Source of the DNA: DASVTU01 sp036387415
Lineage (GTDB): Bacteria; Acidobacteriota; Blastocatellia; Pyrinomonadales; Pyrinomonadaceae
DNA: 64,000 bases
Assembly (NCBI GenBank): GCA_036387415.1
Contig: DASVTU010000022.1
Span: forward strand, 62,001 to 126,000
Direction: 5' to 3'
The position numbers and the translations under genes were made by a program. Under the pieces are notes generated by a model that saw nothing but the letters and a program-made list of their open reading frames with translations, did not search any database and was not told the origin of the DNA. Below are positions 42,524 through 51,749 of the stretch, one piece after another; within the stretch, counting starts at the first letter, position 1, and the number at the start of each line of letters is the position of its first letter.

Positions 42524-45500
42524 ATGAAAAGAGCGGGCATCATTTTAGCGGCGGCATTCTCTATCGCATTCATGTGCACAACAACCAACGCACAAGTGCC
42601 GATTCTTTACTACGACTTCGAGAACAACGCGACCCGCACTACCTTCGAGAACGCCGTCGAGCAAAGCATCAATGGCGGCAGTGGGGCGATTACGCGAGCA
42701 GGCAATACGACAACAATCACGGCCGTCGGCGGTGCTGGCACTTTCAACGGAGGCCCTGCGAGCGGGCAGGCCGCCACCAGTAATGACTGGGACAGTTCGA
42801 CTACAGACCCCGGCGTTGGCGCGACCAATTATTATCAGTTCGTCGTCAATACGAGCGGCTTCTCGCAAATCTATATCCTTTTCGATAATCTAGCGTCAGC
42901 AACCGGCCCCGCCCGCGTCGGTGTCTTGTACAGCACGGATGGCGGGACTACTTACCAAACGACCACGACGAGCCTCACTGGTAATGCTACTTTCACAAAA
43001 CTTACTTTTGACTTGAGTGGTATCACCGCTGTTAACAACACAACCGTAAGCATTCGCTTGTATGCCTATGCCGGGTCTGCTGCCGACAGGACAGGGCGAA
43101 GCGCCTTCGGTAGCACCGGCACATTCCGCATCGACAATCTTCAAGTCATGGCGGCTTCGACCTCGGCAGCCGCAGGCGCAAAGACTCTGCTCAACGAGCC
43201 GAACATCTACACCTCGACAACATCAGGCGCGACGGGCAACGTCTTCAATCGCTCTAACTTCACCATCACCGGAAACACCACCATCAGCATCGCCTCGCAG
43301 CAGGGGTTGAGCGGCACGGGTTTCACTGTCGCCAACAACGCCATCCTTCAAATCAACGCCGGAGGCTTCTTCACCGGGCAGGGGCCGACCTTCAACATTC
43401 CTTCGACGCTCTCCTACAACACGGGCGGCACGTACGGGCGCGGCCTCGAATGGAGTTCGACGAGCGGGGCAGGCTACCCGAACAACGTCGCCATCAACGG
43501 CGGCACGACGCTCGAAATGGGAGCCAACGGCGGCGCTGGCGTTGCACGACAGTGTAGCGGGTTTCTCGCCGTCAACAACGGCACATTCCAGATGGCCGGG
43601 GCAACTCCGATGACGCAACCCGTCACCGTGCTCGGCAACGTCCTCATCACCACAGGCTCGCTCATTCTCTCGACCGCTTCGGGCGGCGACCTCAAAGTCG
43701 GCGGACTCTGGTCGCGCAGCAGCAGTTCTACCTTCACGCCCAATGGTCGCGCCGTCTTCTTCAACGGCACAACCGCGCAATCCATCAACATCTCCGGCGC
43801 GGGCGGCATCGAGACATTCGACTACCTGATTGTAGACAATCCCGGTGCACATCTGACTCTGGGCAACGCGACGAATGTCATCGTGAGGGGGCCGAGCGGC
43901 GGCAGCGCGTTGCAACTCCTCAACGCAGGCGGCATCAATCTCGGCGGCAACACCCTCACCCTCAACGGCACGGTCGCTGGCACCAACATCCTCGTCGGCG
44001 GAGCAGCCGCGCCCACCACGCGCACCATCCTCGGTACAGGCACGTTAGCCATCACCGGAGGTTCTAAAAGCGTCACCAGCAACAACGGCAGGACTCTCGT
44101 CACCGACTCCGGCGTCAACGTCTCTCTGTTTCAAGGCATGGACTTCGGCGCGGCGGGCTTGACCGTCCTCAACGGCTCGCTCACCCTCGGCAACGGCGGC
44201 TTCGTCAACACCAACCCGCCGCTCTACTCCAACACTTCGACGCTCATCTACGATTGCGCCTGCGTCTATGGTCGCGGCGCCGAATGGAGCGCGACGAGCG
44301 GCCCCGGCTATCCCAACAACGTCACGGTCAACACCAACACCGATGTCAACATCGGCAGCACCACGCCCGCCACGCCGCGACAGATTGCCGGAACCCTCAA
44401 TGCCAAAAACGGCGGACGGTTTCTGATGGATCATCCCTCGCTGCCGATGACGGCGGCGCTCACCGTCTTGAAGAATGTCCTCATCGAAAGCGGCGGCAGC
44501 CTCCATCTCTCGACCGCGAGCGGCGGCGACCTCCACCTACAAGGAAATTTCACCAACGACGGAACCTTCAACACCAACAATCGCGCCGTCTTCTTCGACG
44601 GCGGCAACTTACAACTCGTCAACGCCGCGTCTGGTTCGCTCTCGATGCCTTATGTCCGCATCAACAAGAGCGGCAACACCGTGCAATTGAACACGGATTT
44701 GACGACGCTAGGCACGGCGGGCGGCGATTCCATTCAGTTCACAGGCACCGCCAGCACCCTAACGCTCAACGGCAGGACGCTCACGCTCGGCGCGACCGTC
44801 GGCGCGACCGCCGCAGGTTCCGGCTTCATCGGCGACACAGCCGCCGACCTCTCTTTGCAGAACGGCGGCGGGTCGGGCGCAATGGGCACGCTCGTCTTCG
44901 TCGCGGGCGGCCAGTCGCTCGAGAATTTGACCATCAACCGTACGGGCACGGGCGCGTCTGCCACACTCGGCTCCAACCTCCTGCTCGTCAATGCGCTCAA
45001 TCTCAACTCAGGCGACATTCTCACAGGCTCGTTCACGCTCACGCACAATGGCGCTTCGACGGGCACCACCGATGTCGTCGGCAACGTCCGCCGCACAGAC
45101 CTCGGCGCAACCCCGCGACAGTTCGGCAATCCCAATAATCAAATCAGTTTTACGACGGGCACGCCGCCCACCGAAATGACGGTCAACCTCGTCAAATCCA
45201 AACCGACGGGCACGGGATTCGGTTTCCCGAACGCGGTCGAACGCACCTACACCATCACTCCCACGGGCGGCGCTAACTTCCTCGCCACGCTGCGTCTCCA
45301 CTATCTCGATTCCGAGTTGAACGGCAACACCGAAGCCCTCCTCGATTTCTGGCGCTTCAACGGCACGACGTGGAATCGTGTGCCGAAAACTCTGGCCGAC
45401 CCCATCACCAACAACTGGATTGAATCCAGCGCCGTTACGCAGTTTTCGCCCTGGACTCTCTCCGCCACACCGCTCGCGCCGACCGCCGCCAAGCTCCGCG

Positions 45501-48244
45501 CCTTCAACGTCGCCACCACCGACGACGGCATGCTCGTCGAATGGCAGACATCCTTCGAGTTGGAAAATCTCGGCTTCAATCTCTACCGCGAGCAGGACGG
45601 CACACGCACGCTCATCACGCCTTCGCCCGTCGCCGGTTCCGCCCTCGTCGCCGGAGCGCACACCGCGCTCACGGCGGGCAACTCCTACACGTGGTTCGAC
45701 ACAGGCGCGAAGCCAACCGCGCGCTACTGGCTCGAAGACATCGACTTGAGCGGCAAGACCACCATGCACGGCCCATTCTGGTCTACACGCACGACGCGAA
45801 GCATCAAGACACTTCAACCGCAGCAACAACGACGCCAGCTGACGCTCTTGAGCCAACTCGGTGCGCCGCCAGCATCATCTTCGGTCGCAACCACGCAGAG
45901 CGCGCAACGACAATGGCCTGCCATTCTTTCTGACAAGCGACACACCGCCGCCGCATCCGTCGGCGCGTCGTCTGCTTCCAACAACTCGCCGAACACTTCC
46001 GGCAACGTCAGCCGCATCAGTTCCGGCGACATTCGCCCCGGCGACGCCGACGCATCACCAGCGAGTCAAACGCCCGCCGAACAGCAACGCCGGATTGCTT
46101 CGCACGCTGCGGTCAAGTTGCTGGTGCGGCGCGGCGGTTGGTATCGCGTCTCGCGCGCCCAACTCGAAGCGGCGGGCTTGAGCCAGTCGGTTGACCCCGC
46201 GCGCCTGCAACTGTTCGCGGGCGGCATCGAACAGCCGATTCGTCTGGACGCCGATGCGTGGCAGCAGAACGGCAACATCGAATTCTACGGCGAAGGTTTG
46301 GACACGCCGACGACCGACACAGAGGTCTACTGGCTTCTTGAAGGCGACACGGCGGGTCGTCGCATTGCGCCTCCGCCGACGGGTGGAGGCGGCGACGTGG
46401 ATGTGGAGGCAAACGTCGCGGATGATTCGTCCATCTTCGGCGACGAGGCGCAGAGCGCGTCGCGTTCCTTCGGGCAGACGGGCGTCAATCTACGCGTCCC
46501 GACCCCTGCGCCGCGCACGGCGCAGAGTTTCGCCTACACCACCGAACTACGGGAACGTACGCTCTACTTCTCCTCGCTTGCCAATGGCGAGCGCGAAAAC
46601 TTCTTCGGTCGCGTCATCGCGGCCACGCCCGTCGCGCAAACGCTCGCCACGCGCCATCTCGACCCTGCCGAGACCAACACGGCGCAGTTGGAAGTCGCCC
46701 TGCAAGGCGTCACGGCGAGCACGCACGTGGTGCGCGTCCTCGTCAACAGCACGGAAGTCGGCACGCTTGAGTTCGCCGGACGCGAACACAAAACAGCCGT
46801 CTTTAACGTCGCGCACGCGCTCCTGCGCGAAGGCGACAACGAAGTACGTATGTCTTCGGGCGCGGCCTCCGACGTGAGTCTGACGGATTACATACGGCTG
46901 ACTTACGCGCATCTTTATCGCGCCGAAAACGATGCGCTCCGCTTCGACGTGGGCGGCGCGACCGCCGTCCGCATCGGTGGCTTCAACAGCCCGCGCGTCC
47001 GCGTCGTGGACATCACCGACCCGTCCAACGTCACGGAACTCGCCGTGGTCGCGGCGGCAGGACGCGACATCGACGACGGCACCTACGCCATCTCGGTCGT
47101 CGCGCCGCCGACGAGCGAAGATGAGCGACACACTTTGCTCGCCTTCACGGACGCACGCGTCGCGGAGGTGGCAGGCATCAAGGCCAACCAGCCGAGCGAT
47201 TGGCACGACGCGGAGAACGCGGCGGACATGCTCGTCATCACGCACGCCGATTTCCGCGAAGCCGTCGCACCGCTCGTCGCGCGGCGAACGAGCGAGGGGC
47301 TGAAGGTTGAAGTCGTGGACGTGGAAGACCTCTACGACGAATGGAGTTTCGGCGCGCACACGCCCGAAGCCATCCGTTCATTCCTCACGCGCGCGGGCAG
47401 CGCGTGGCAGCGTGCGCCGCGCTTCGTCCTGCTCGTCGGCGACGCCACATACGACGCGCGCAACTACACAGGGCGCGGCTCCTTCGACTTCGTGCCGACG
47501 AAACTGGTTGACACCGTGCACATGGAAACGGCGTCGGACGAGTGGTTGGCTGATGCCGATGGCGACAATTTGGCGGAAGTGGCGTTGGGTCGTCTGCCCG
47601 TGCGGAGTGCCGCAGAGGCCGCGTCGGTGGTCGCCAAGATTGCGGGTCAGACGGCGGGCAACGTCGCGCAGAGAGTCTTGCTCGTCTCCGACCGTCGTGG
47701 CGCGGACGGCTACGATTTTGAGGCCGACTCCGACGCGCTCACACCACTCGTCCCCACCGGCGTCCAGACCGAACGCATCGACCGACGCGAGCAAACAGCC
47801 GAAACCGTGCGGAGTCAGATAGTTGCGGGCGTCAACGCGGGGCCTCTGGTGGTTAATTACATCGGCCACGGTTCCATCAACGTGTGGACGGGCGAGGGGC
47901 TTTTGCGTTCGTCCGACGCGCCGACGCTCTCGAACGGCAACCGCCTGCCGCTTTTCGTGATGATGACCTGCCTGAATGGTTATTATCACGACCCGTCGCT
48001 CGATAGCCTCGCCGAATCGCTCATGAAGGCGGGAGCGGGTGGGGCGCTCGCCGTCTGGGCTTCGACGGGCATGACCGAGCCGGACGGGCAGGCGCTGATG
48101 AACCGCGAACTTTACCGCATCCTGTTCGGCGCAGAGCATTTAACGCTCGGCGAAGCCGTCCGACGCGCCAAAGCGACGACGACCGACGTGGACGTGCGAC
48201 GCACTTGGGTGCTCATCGGCGACCCGGCGACGCGCATCGAGTAG
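42524..48244 (+). CDS. Giant surface protein with C-terminal gingipain-type (C25) cysteine peptidase
   Basis: 1906 aa. ATG 42524 has GGAGGA upstream and opens a signal peptide (MKRAGIILAAAFSIAFMCTTTNA). Residues ~25-225 look like a jelly-roll/discoidin-type beta domain (TFRIDNLQVM). Two related Gly/Thr/Asn-rich beta repeats follow (~295-430 and ~572-707; both contain ASGGDL and GYPNNV). A fibronectin-type region (KLRAFNVATTDDGMLVEWQT) is near 985. The peptidase domain runs ~1567-1906 with ADMLVITHADF, VLLVGDATYDARNY, the catalytic His1782 in NYIGHGS and Cys1816 in MMTCLNGYY. C25 peptidases cleave after Arg or Lys and are surface-exposed. No type IX C-terminal signal domain is apparent. It follows the PqqD-knottin locus and could mature its product, but this is unproven. 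Confidence 0.85.
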   Translation: MKRAGIILAAAFSIAFMCTTTNAQVPILYYDFENNATRTTFENAVEQSINGGSGAITRAGNTTTITAVGGAGTFNGGPASGQAATSNDWDSSTTDPGVGATNYYQFVVNTSGFSQIYILFDNLASATGPARVGVLYSTDGGTTYQTTTTSLTGNATFTKLTFDLSGITAVNNTTVSIRLYAYAGSAADRTGRSAFGSTGTFRIDNLQVMAASTSAAAGAKTLLNEPNIYTSTTSGATGNVFNRSNFTITGNTTISIASQQGLSGTGFTVANNAILQINAGGFFTGQGPTFNIPSTLSYNTGGTYGRGLEWSSTSGAGYPNNVAINGGTTLEMGANGGAGVARQCSGFLAVNNGTFQMAGATPMTQPVTVLGNVLITTGSLILSTASGGDLKVGGLWSRSSSSTFTPNGRAVFFNGTTAQSINISGAGGIETFDYLIVDNPGAHLTLGNATNVIVRGPSGGSALQLLNAGGINLGGNTLTLNGTVAGTNILVGGAAAPTTRTILGTGTLAITGGSKSVTSNNGRTLVTDSGVNVSLFQGMDFGAAGLTVLNGSLTLGNGGFVNTNPPLYSNTSTLIYDCACVYGRGAEWSATSGPGYPNNVTVNTNTDVNIGSTTPATPRQIAGTLNAKNGGRFLMDHPSLPMTAALTVLKNVLIESGGSLHLSTASGGDLHLQGNFTNDGTFNTNNRAVFFDGGNLQLVNAASGSLSMPYVRINKSGNTVQLNTDLTTLGTAGGDSIQFTGTASTLTLNGRTLTLGATVGATAAGSGFIGDTAADLSLQNGGGSGAMGTLVFVAGGQSLENLTINRTGTGASATLGSNLLLVNALNLNSGDILTGSFTLTHNGASTGTTDVVGNVRRTDLGATPRQFGNPNNQISFTTGTPPTEMTVNLVKSKPTGTGFGFPNAVERTYTITPTGGANFLATLRLHYLDSELNGNTEALLDFWRFNGTTWNRVPKTLADPITNNWIESSAVTQFSPWTLSATPLAPTAAKLRAFNVATTDDGMLVEWQTSFELENLGFNLYREQDGTRTLITPSPVAGSALVAGAHTALTAGNSYTWFDTGAKPTARYWLEDIDLSGKTTMHGPFWSTRTTRSIKTLQPQQQRRQLTLLSQLGAPPASSSVATTQSAQRQWPAILSDKRHTAAASVGASSASNNSPNTSGNVSRISSGDIRPGDADASPASQTPAEQQRRIASHAAVKLLVRRGGWYRVSRAQLEAAGLSQSVDPARLQLFAGGIEQPIRLDADAWQQNGNIEFYGEGLDTPTTDTEVYWLLEGDTAGRRIAPPPTGGGGDVDVEANVADDSSIFGDEAQSASRSFGQTGVNLRVPTPAPRTAQSFAYTTELRERTLYFSSLANGERENFFGRVIAATPVAQTLATRHLDPAETNTAQLEVALQGVTASTHVVRVLVNSTEVGTLEFAGREHKTAVFNVAHALLREGDNEVRMSSGAASDVSLTDYIRLTYAHLYRAENDALRFDVGGATAVRIGGFNSPRVRVVDITDPSNVTELAVVAAAGRDIDDGTYAISVVAPPTSEDERHTLLAFTDARVAEVAGIKANQPSDWHDAENAADMLVITHADFREAVAPLVARRTSEGLKVEVVDVEDLYDEWSFGAHTPEAIRSFLTRAGSAWQRAPRFVLLVGDATYDARNYTGRGSFDFVPTKLVDTVHMETASDEWLADADGDNLAEVALGRLPVRSAAEAASVVAKIAGQTAGNVAQRVLLVSDRRGADGYDFEADSDALTPLVPTGVQTERIDRREQTAETVRSQIVAGVNAGPLVVNYIGHGSINVWTGEGLLRSSDAPTLSNGNRLPLFVMMTCLNGYYHDPSLDSLAESLMKAGAGGALAVWASTGMTEPDGQALMNRELYRILFGAEHLTLGEAVRRAKATTTDVDVRRTWVLIGDPATRIE

Positions 48245-48297
48245 TTCATGCAAAATTTTTGCATCGAGGGCGAATGCTTCATGCAAAATTTTTGCAT
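48245..48297. promoter_or_regulatory. Two tandem 20-base palindromic sites
   Basis: TTCATGCAAAATTTTTGCAT occurs at 48245-48264 and again at 48278-48297, a 33-base period (about three helical turns). Each contains ATGCAAAA-T-TTTTGCAT, a perfect inverted repeat with 8-base arms. A related half-site, ATTTTGCA, follows near 48309. It starts directly after the C25 stop codon. Same-face spacing suggests cooperative binding by a dimeric regulator; a terminator role is less likely because the arms are AT-rich. Confidence 0.6.
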
Positions 48298-48539
48298 GGA
48301 CAGGTAAATCATTTTGCAAGTAGCAGCGCGGCGCGCTCGTCATCTTCGCTGGTCGCAGTTGTCGCGCGTCGCGTCGTGGCTCAAGTGGGTCGCGGACGGC
48401 TCAAGTGATGGATAAATCTAATCGGGTGTTTGAGTTGGCAGTTTTGTTGACGACTCAAGTTTTGCTCAACCAGTTGTTGGGAAACTCTGCACACAGTTTG
48501 CCGCAGTAAGAATCAACGTCTCCTCGTTTCTTCAGGCCG

Positions 48540-48700
48540 TCTTAAAACCACGGCGGCTCTCTACTGCTTTTGGCAATCAGCAAAGCCTTTGGGCAGACAG
48601 GCTAACCGGAACCGGGCTTCCGGCGTGGGCTTGTTTTGACAGGATTTTGACGCTGCCTCGCTTGAGAGGCTTCCCCACCGCACGTCGGCGGGGTACGGCG
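48540..48700 (+). ncRNA. Structured leader with partial resemblance to GEMM-type riboswitches
   Basis: GCAAAGCC at 48580-48587 is followed by AGGCTAA and then a perfect hairpin CCGGAA-ccgggc-TTCCGG (48606-48623). Two more stems follow: GCCTC/GAGGC (about 48655-48670) and CCCC-CCG/CGG-GGGG just after. The GCAAAGCC...GGC-TAA...CCGGG order recalls the c-di-GMP-I (GEMM) consensus, but the usual 5' GGCAAACC arm is not visible. It may instead be another leader RNA or a run of terminators. It lies upstream of a small gene and the exopolysaccharide locus. The rest of the 48298-48768 gap shows nothing recognisable. Confidence 0.28.
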
Positions 48701-48768
48701 CGTCTCGCGCGTTTCAAAAAACGTGCGAGGACGGGCGACGGCCAAAGTGTGTCCGGGAGGCGAAACAG

Positions 48769-49044
48769 ATGGATTCGACCAAGAAACAGAAGAAAAAGAA
48801 GAAGCGCACGGCGCTCGTCATCTGCCGCAACGGCAAGGAGTTCTGGACGACGCAGGCGCAATTCTGGCAGTGGGCGAGGGAAGGCGTGTTGGCGAAGACG
48901 GGCGATGCGCCGCTCAAGGGCGAATTACTCCGCGAGCATGAGGAATTGATGATTGTCTTGAGTAACACAGTGCTCGACCTCGGCCATCCCAACCACCTGC
49001 GCGAAGCTCTCCACGCGCGGCGTCTCGGCCTCGGTAAAAGATAG
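48769..49044 (+). CDS. Small basic protein of unknown function
   Basis: 91 aa. GGGAGG lies 8 bases before the ATG. The N-terminus is a Lys block (STKKQKKKKKRTALVICRNG), then KEFWTTQAQFWQWAREGVL and a helical C-terminus with GHPNHLREALHARRLGLG. No signal peptide or membrane segment. The lysine block and small size suggest a nucleic-acid or acidic-partner binding protein, but I do not recognise a family. It is preceded by a structured leader and followed by a heptamer hairpin, and it lies immediately upstream of the exopolysaccharide genes. Confidence 0.62.
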   Translation: MDSTKKQKKKKKRTALVICRNGKEFWTTQAQFWQWAREGVLAKTGDAPLKGELLREHEELMIVLSNTVLDLGHPNHLREALHARRLGLGKR

Positions 49045-49130
49045 AGGAAAAATGGTGAAACGGTAAAAGGGCGAAAGGGAAAGAAACAACCTCTTGATGG
49101 CTTTGACCCTTTCACTATTTCACCTCTGCG
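49041..49130. repeat. Purine/pyrimidine hairpin element (element F)
   Basis: The left arm AGAGGAAAAATGGTGAAACG plus GTAAAAGGGCGAAAGGG (49043-49080) opposes GACCCTTTCACTATTTCACC (49104-49123). The repeat unit is about 7 bases. It fills the gap between the small basic protein and the tyrosine autokinase gene. Confidence 0.6.
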
Positions 49131-49197
49131 TGATGTCTCTGTTGACGATTAAAGATTTTGTCGGATTCCGGTGCGGTTTGCCGGACGAGGTGTTGAA

Positions 49198-51660
49198 ATG
49201 AACGAACGACACGAAATCATTAAAGGCGCGGCGGCGGGCGCGTCCGACTTGGAACCGTCGGGCGCACACGCGCTCCCGCCTCCGACGCCTTCTCAGGCCA
49301 ACTACTCGTCCAACTACGACGACGAGGGCGAAAGCGCGCACTTGCGCGACTACTGGCACACGGTGCGAAAGCGTCTGTGGCTCATCATCGGCGTCGTTTT
49401 GACTGTGACACTGCTGGCGGCCATCTACATGATTCGGCAATCGGACGTGTACGTCGCTCAGGCGCGTTTGCAGGTCGATTTGGAGACCGCCGGGGCGGCG
49501 CTCGGTTCCGCCAAAAACCAGTCCGTCATCATCAACAACCCCGTCAACGACCCGACCTATTTCAACACTCAGTTACAAATCCTGACGAGTCCGGGCTTGC
49601 TGCGGCGCGTCGCCAAAACGCTCGACCTTGAACACAATCGCGCCTTCGCCAATCCGCAATCTGTGCGCGACCGTTCGAGTTGGAAGGGCGTGTTGCGCGC
49701 CTTCGGTCTGGGCGGCAGCGAGAGTGCGACCAGCGACGCCGCCAAAGACGAACTGCCGCTCACAACCTCGGTTGCGCCCGCCGTCTCGCGTGAAGATTTA
49801 GCCGAAGCGCGACGCCTCGCGCCCTACGTGCGTGCGCTGCAAGCAGGCTTACACGTCGAACCCGTCAAAGAGACGCGCACGGCTGGATACGTCAAGGACA
49901 CGCGCCTCATCGACATCAGTTTCCGTCATCCAGACCCGCAGGTCGCTGCCAAAGTCGTCAACGCCGTCGCGGAAACCTTCACACTTTCCAATCTTGAGAA
50001 GAAGACCGAAACCAACTCATCAACCGGCGACTTCTTGCAAAAACGCGTCGCGGAGTTGCAGGGCAAAATCCGCACGGGCAAAGAACAACTCGCCAACTAC
50101 GCAAAGAATCATCAGATTCTTTCGCTCGATAAAGACCAGAACATCGTCGTTGACCGCCTGACGACGCTCAATCGCCAACTCCTCGAAGCCGAGAACGACC
50201 GCAAACTCCAAGAGGCCACCTACCGCGCCGCGCTCAACCCGAAGGCGTCTGCGGCTCTCGCGGAGAGTTCCAGCAAGGCCATCGGCGACGTAGAGAGCGA
50301 ACTCAAAAAGTTGCGGCAGCAACGCGCGCAGTTGACCGTCAAATACACCAACGAGTTTCCGGCGGTGGTCGAAATCGACAGCCAGATTGCCGAGTTGGAG
50401 AGGCAGGCCAAAGAGAGTCGCGGCGCGGCGCAGGGGACGACGACCACCAATCTTGAGACGCGTTACCGTCAAGCACTCGCCCGCGAGCAATCGCTGCGCG
50501 CCTCGCTCGAACGTCAACGCGGCGAAACTTTGAAGCAGAACGATGCGGGCATCAACTATCGCATTCTTGAACAAGAGATTGAAACCAACACCGGATTGCT
50601 CGAAGGTCTTTCGCAACGCTCGCGCGAAAACGACGTGGTGCTCGCCGGAACGCCCAACAACATCTCCATCATCGACTACGCGCTCGCGCCCGACTTTCCC
50701 GTCGGGCCAAAGCGCAAGCAGGGTGTCATGCTCGCGTTTCTTTTGTCGCTCGCCTTCGGCATCGGCCTCGCGCTCTTTCTCGAATACTTGAACGACACCG
50801 TGCGTTCGTCGGACGACGTGGAGCGTCTGCTGCGTCTGCCCGCGTTGTCTGTGATTCCGTCGGCGGGTGGATTGGGCGCGATGCGTCGTTGGTTGCCGTC
50901 GCCGGGCGCGTTGCAACGTCGTGGCGCGGGTGGCGGAAGCGGCTTCGACAATCCCGAACTACTCTTGAACGCCGACATGCGCTCGCCGCTCGCAGAGGCT
51001 TATCGACACCTGCGTACGTCGGTCTTGCTCTCGCGCGCAGGACAGCCGCCGCGCACGTTGCTCGTCTCTTCGAGTCTGCCTGGCGAAGGCAAGACGACGA
51101 CGAGCGTCAACACCGCCATCACGCTCGCGCAGACGGGCGCACGCGTCTGCATCGTCGATGCCGACATGCGACGCCCGCGCCTGCATCGCATCTTCGGCGA
51201 AGGCAACACCCACGGCCTCAGCACGATTCTCTCCAACAGCATGACCGACGAGGAGATGCTCGGCCTCGTCCGCCACAACGAGGCGAGCAAAGTAGACCTC
51301 CTGACCTCCGGCCCCGTCTCGCCGAATCCGGCGGAACTTCTCGGCTCCGAACAGATGCGCCGCCTCATCGCCACGCTCGAAGCCAACTACACGCACGTTA
51401 TCATCGACTCGCCGCCCATCGTCCCATTCACCGACAGCGTACTCATCTCGAAGATGGTGGACGGCGTGCTGCTCATCGTGCACGGGGGCAAAAGCTCGCG
51501 CACCATTGTGCGTCGTTCGTCGCAAATCCTGAACGAAGTCGGAGCCAAAGTGCTCGGCGTGGTACTCAACAACGTCAACCTTCACAGGGAAGACTACTAC
51601 TACTACCAGCACTATCACACCAACTACTCGTCCGAGACCAACGCCGAACAACCAAGCTGA
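49198..51660 (+). CDS. Exopolysaccharide tyrosine autokinase / chain-length regulator (Wzc-like)
   Basis: 820 aa from ATG 49198; a GTG nine codons upstream is less likely. A Wzz domain begins at the first TM helix (RLWLIIGVVLTVTLLAAIYMI, ~60-80), a periplasmic coiled coil follows (~285-440, many Gln/Glu/Leu), and a second TM helix (MLAFLLSLAFGIGLALFLEYL) is near 525. The cytoplasmic BY-kinase has Walker A SSLPGEGKTTTSVN (Lys632), Walker A' VCIVDADMRRPRLH and Walker B HVIIDSPPIVPFTD. The C-terminus carries a tyrosine cluster (EDYYYYQHYHTNYSS), the autophosphorylation tail. It controls chain length and export in Wzx/Wzy polysaccharide synthesis and heads the locus. Confidence 0.92.
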   Translation: MNERHEIIKGAAAGASDLEPSGAHALPPPTPSQANYSSNYDDEGESAHLRDYWHTVRKRLWLIIGVVLTVTLLAAIYMIRQSDVYVAQARLQVDLETAGAALGSAKNQSVIINNPVNDPTYFNTQLQILTSPGLLRRVAKTLDLEHNRAFANPQSVRDRSSWKGVLRAFGLGGSESATSDAAKDELPLTTSVAPAVSREDLAEARRLAPYVRALQAGLHVEPVKETRTAGYVKDTRLIDISFRHPDPQVAAKVVNAVAETFTLSNLEKKTETNSSTGDFLQKRVAELQGKIRTGKEQLANYAKNHQILSLDKDQNIVVDRLTTLNRQLLEAENDRKLQEATYRAALNPKASAALAESSSKAIGDVESELKKLRQQRAQLTVKYTNEFPAVVEIDSQIAELERQAKESRGAAQGTTTTNLETRYRQALAREQSLRASLERQRGETLKQNDAGINYRILEQEIETNTGLLEGLSQRSRENDVVLAGTPNNISIIDYALAPDFPVGPKRKQGVMLAFLLSLAFGIGLALFLEYLNDTVRSSDDVERLLRLPALSVIPSAGGLGAMRRWLPSPGALQRRGAGGGSGFDNPELLLNADMRSPLAEAYRHLRTSVLLSRAGQPPRTLLVSSSLPGEGKTTTSVNTAITLAQTGARVCIVDADMRRPRLHRIFGEGNTHGLSTILSNSMTDEEMLGLVRHNEASKVDLLTSGPVSPNPAELLGSEQMRRLIATLEANYTHVIIDSPPIVPFTDSVLISKMVDGVLLIVHGGKSSRTIVRRSSQILNEVGAKVLGVVLNNVNLHREDYYYYQHYHTNYSSETNAEQPS

Positions 51661-51668
51661 TAAGGAAG

Positions 51669-51745
51669 CATGAAAAGTAAAAATGAAAAAGGATGAGTCG
51701 CGGCTCCGCGCGCTCGTCCGTTTTACACTTTTCATTTTTCATTCA
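51669..51745. repeat. Hairpin element overlapping the WecA-like gene leader (element G)
   Basis: ATGAAAAGTAAAAATGAAAA plus AGGATGAG (51670-51697) opposes CTCGTCCGTTTTACACTTTT plus CATTTTTCAT (51713-51742), with a GC-rich tip. It lies between the autokinase stop and the transferase ATG at 51750, so it could hide the start region of the latter in mRNA. Confidence 0.7.
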
Positions 51746-51749
51746 TCTT

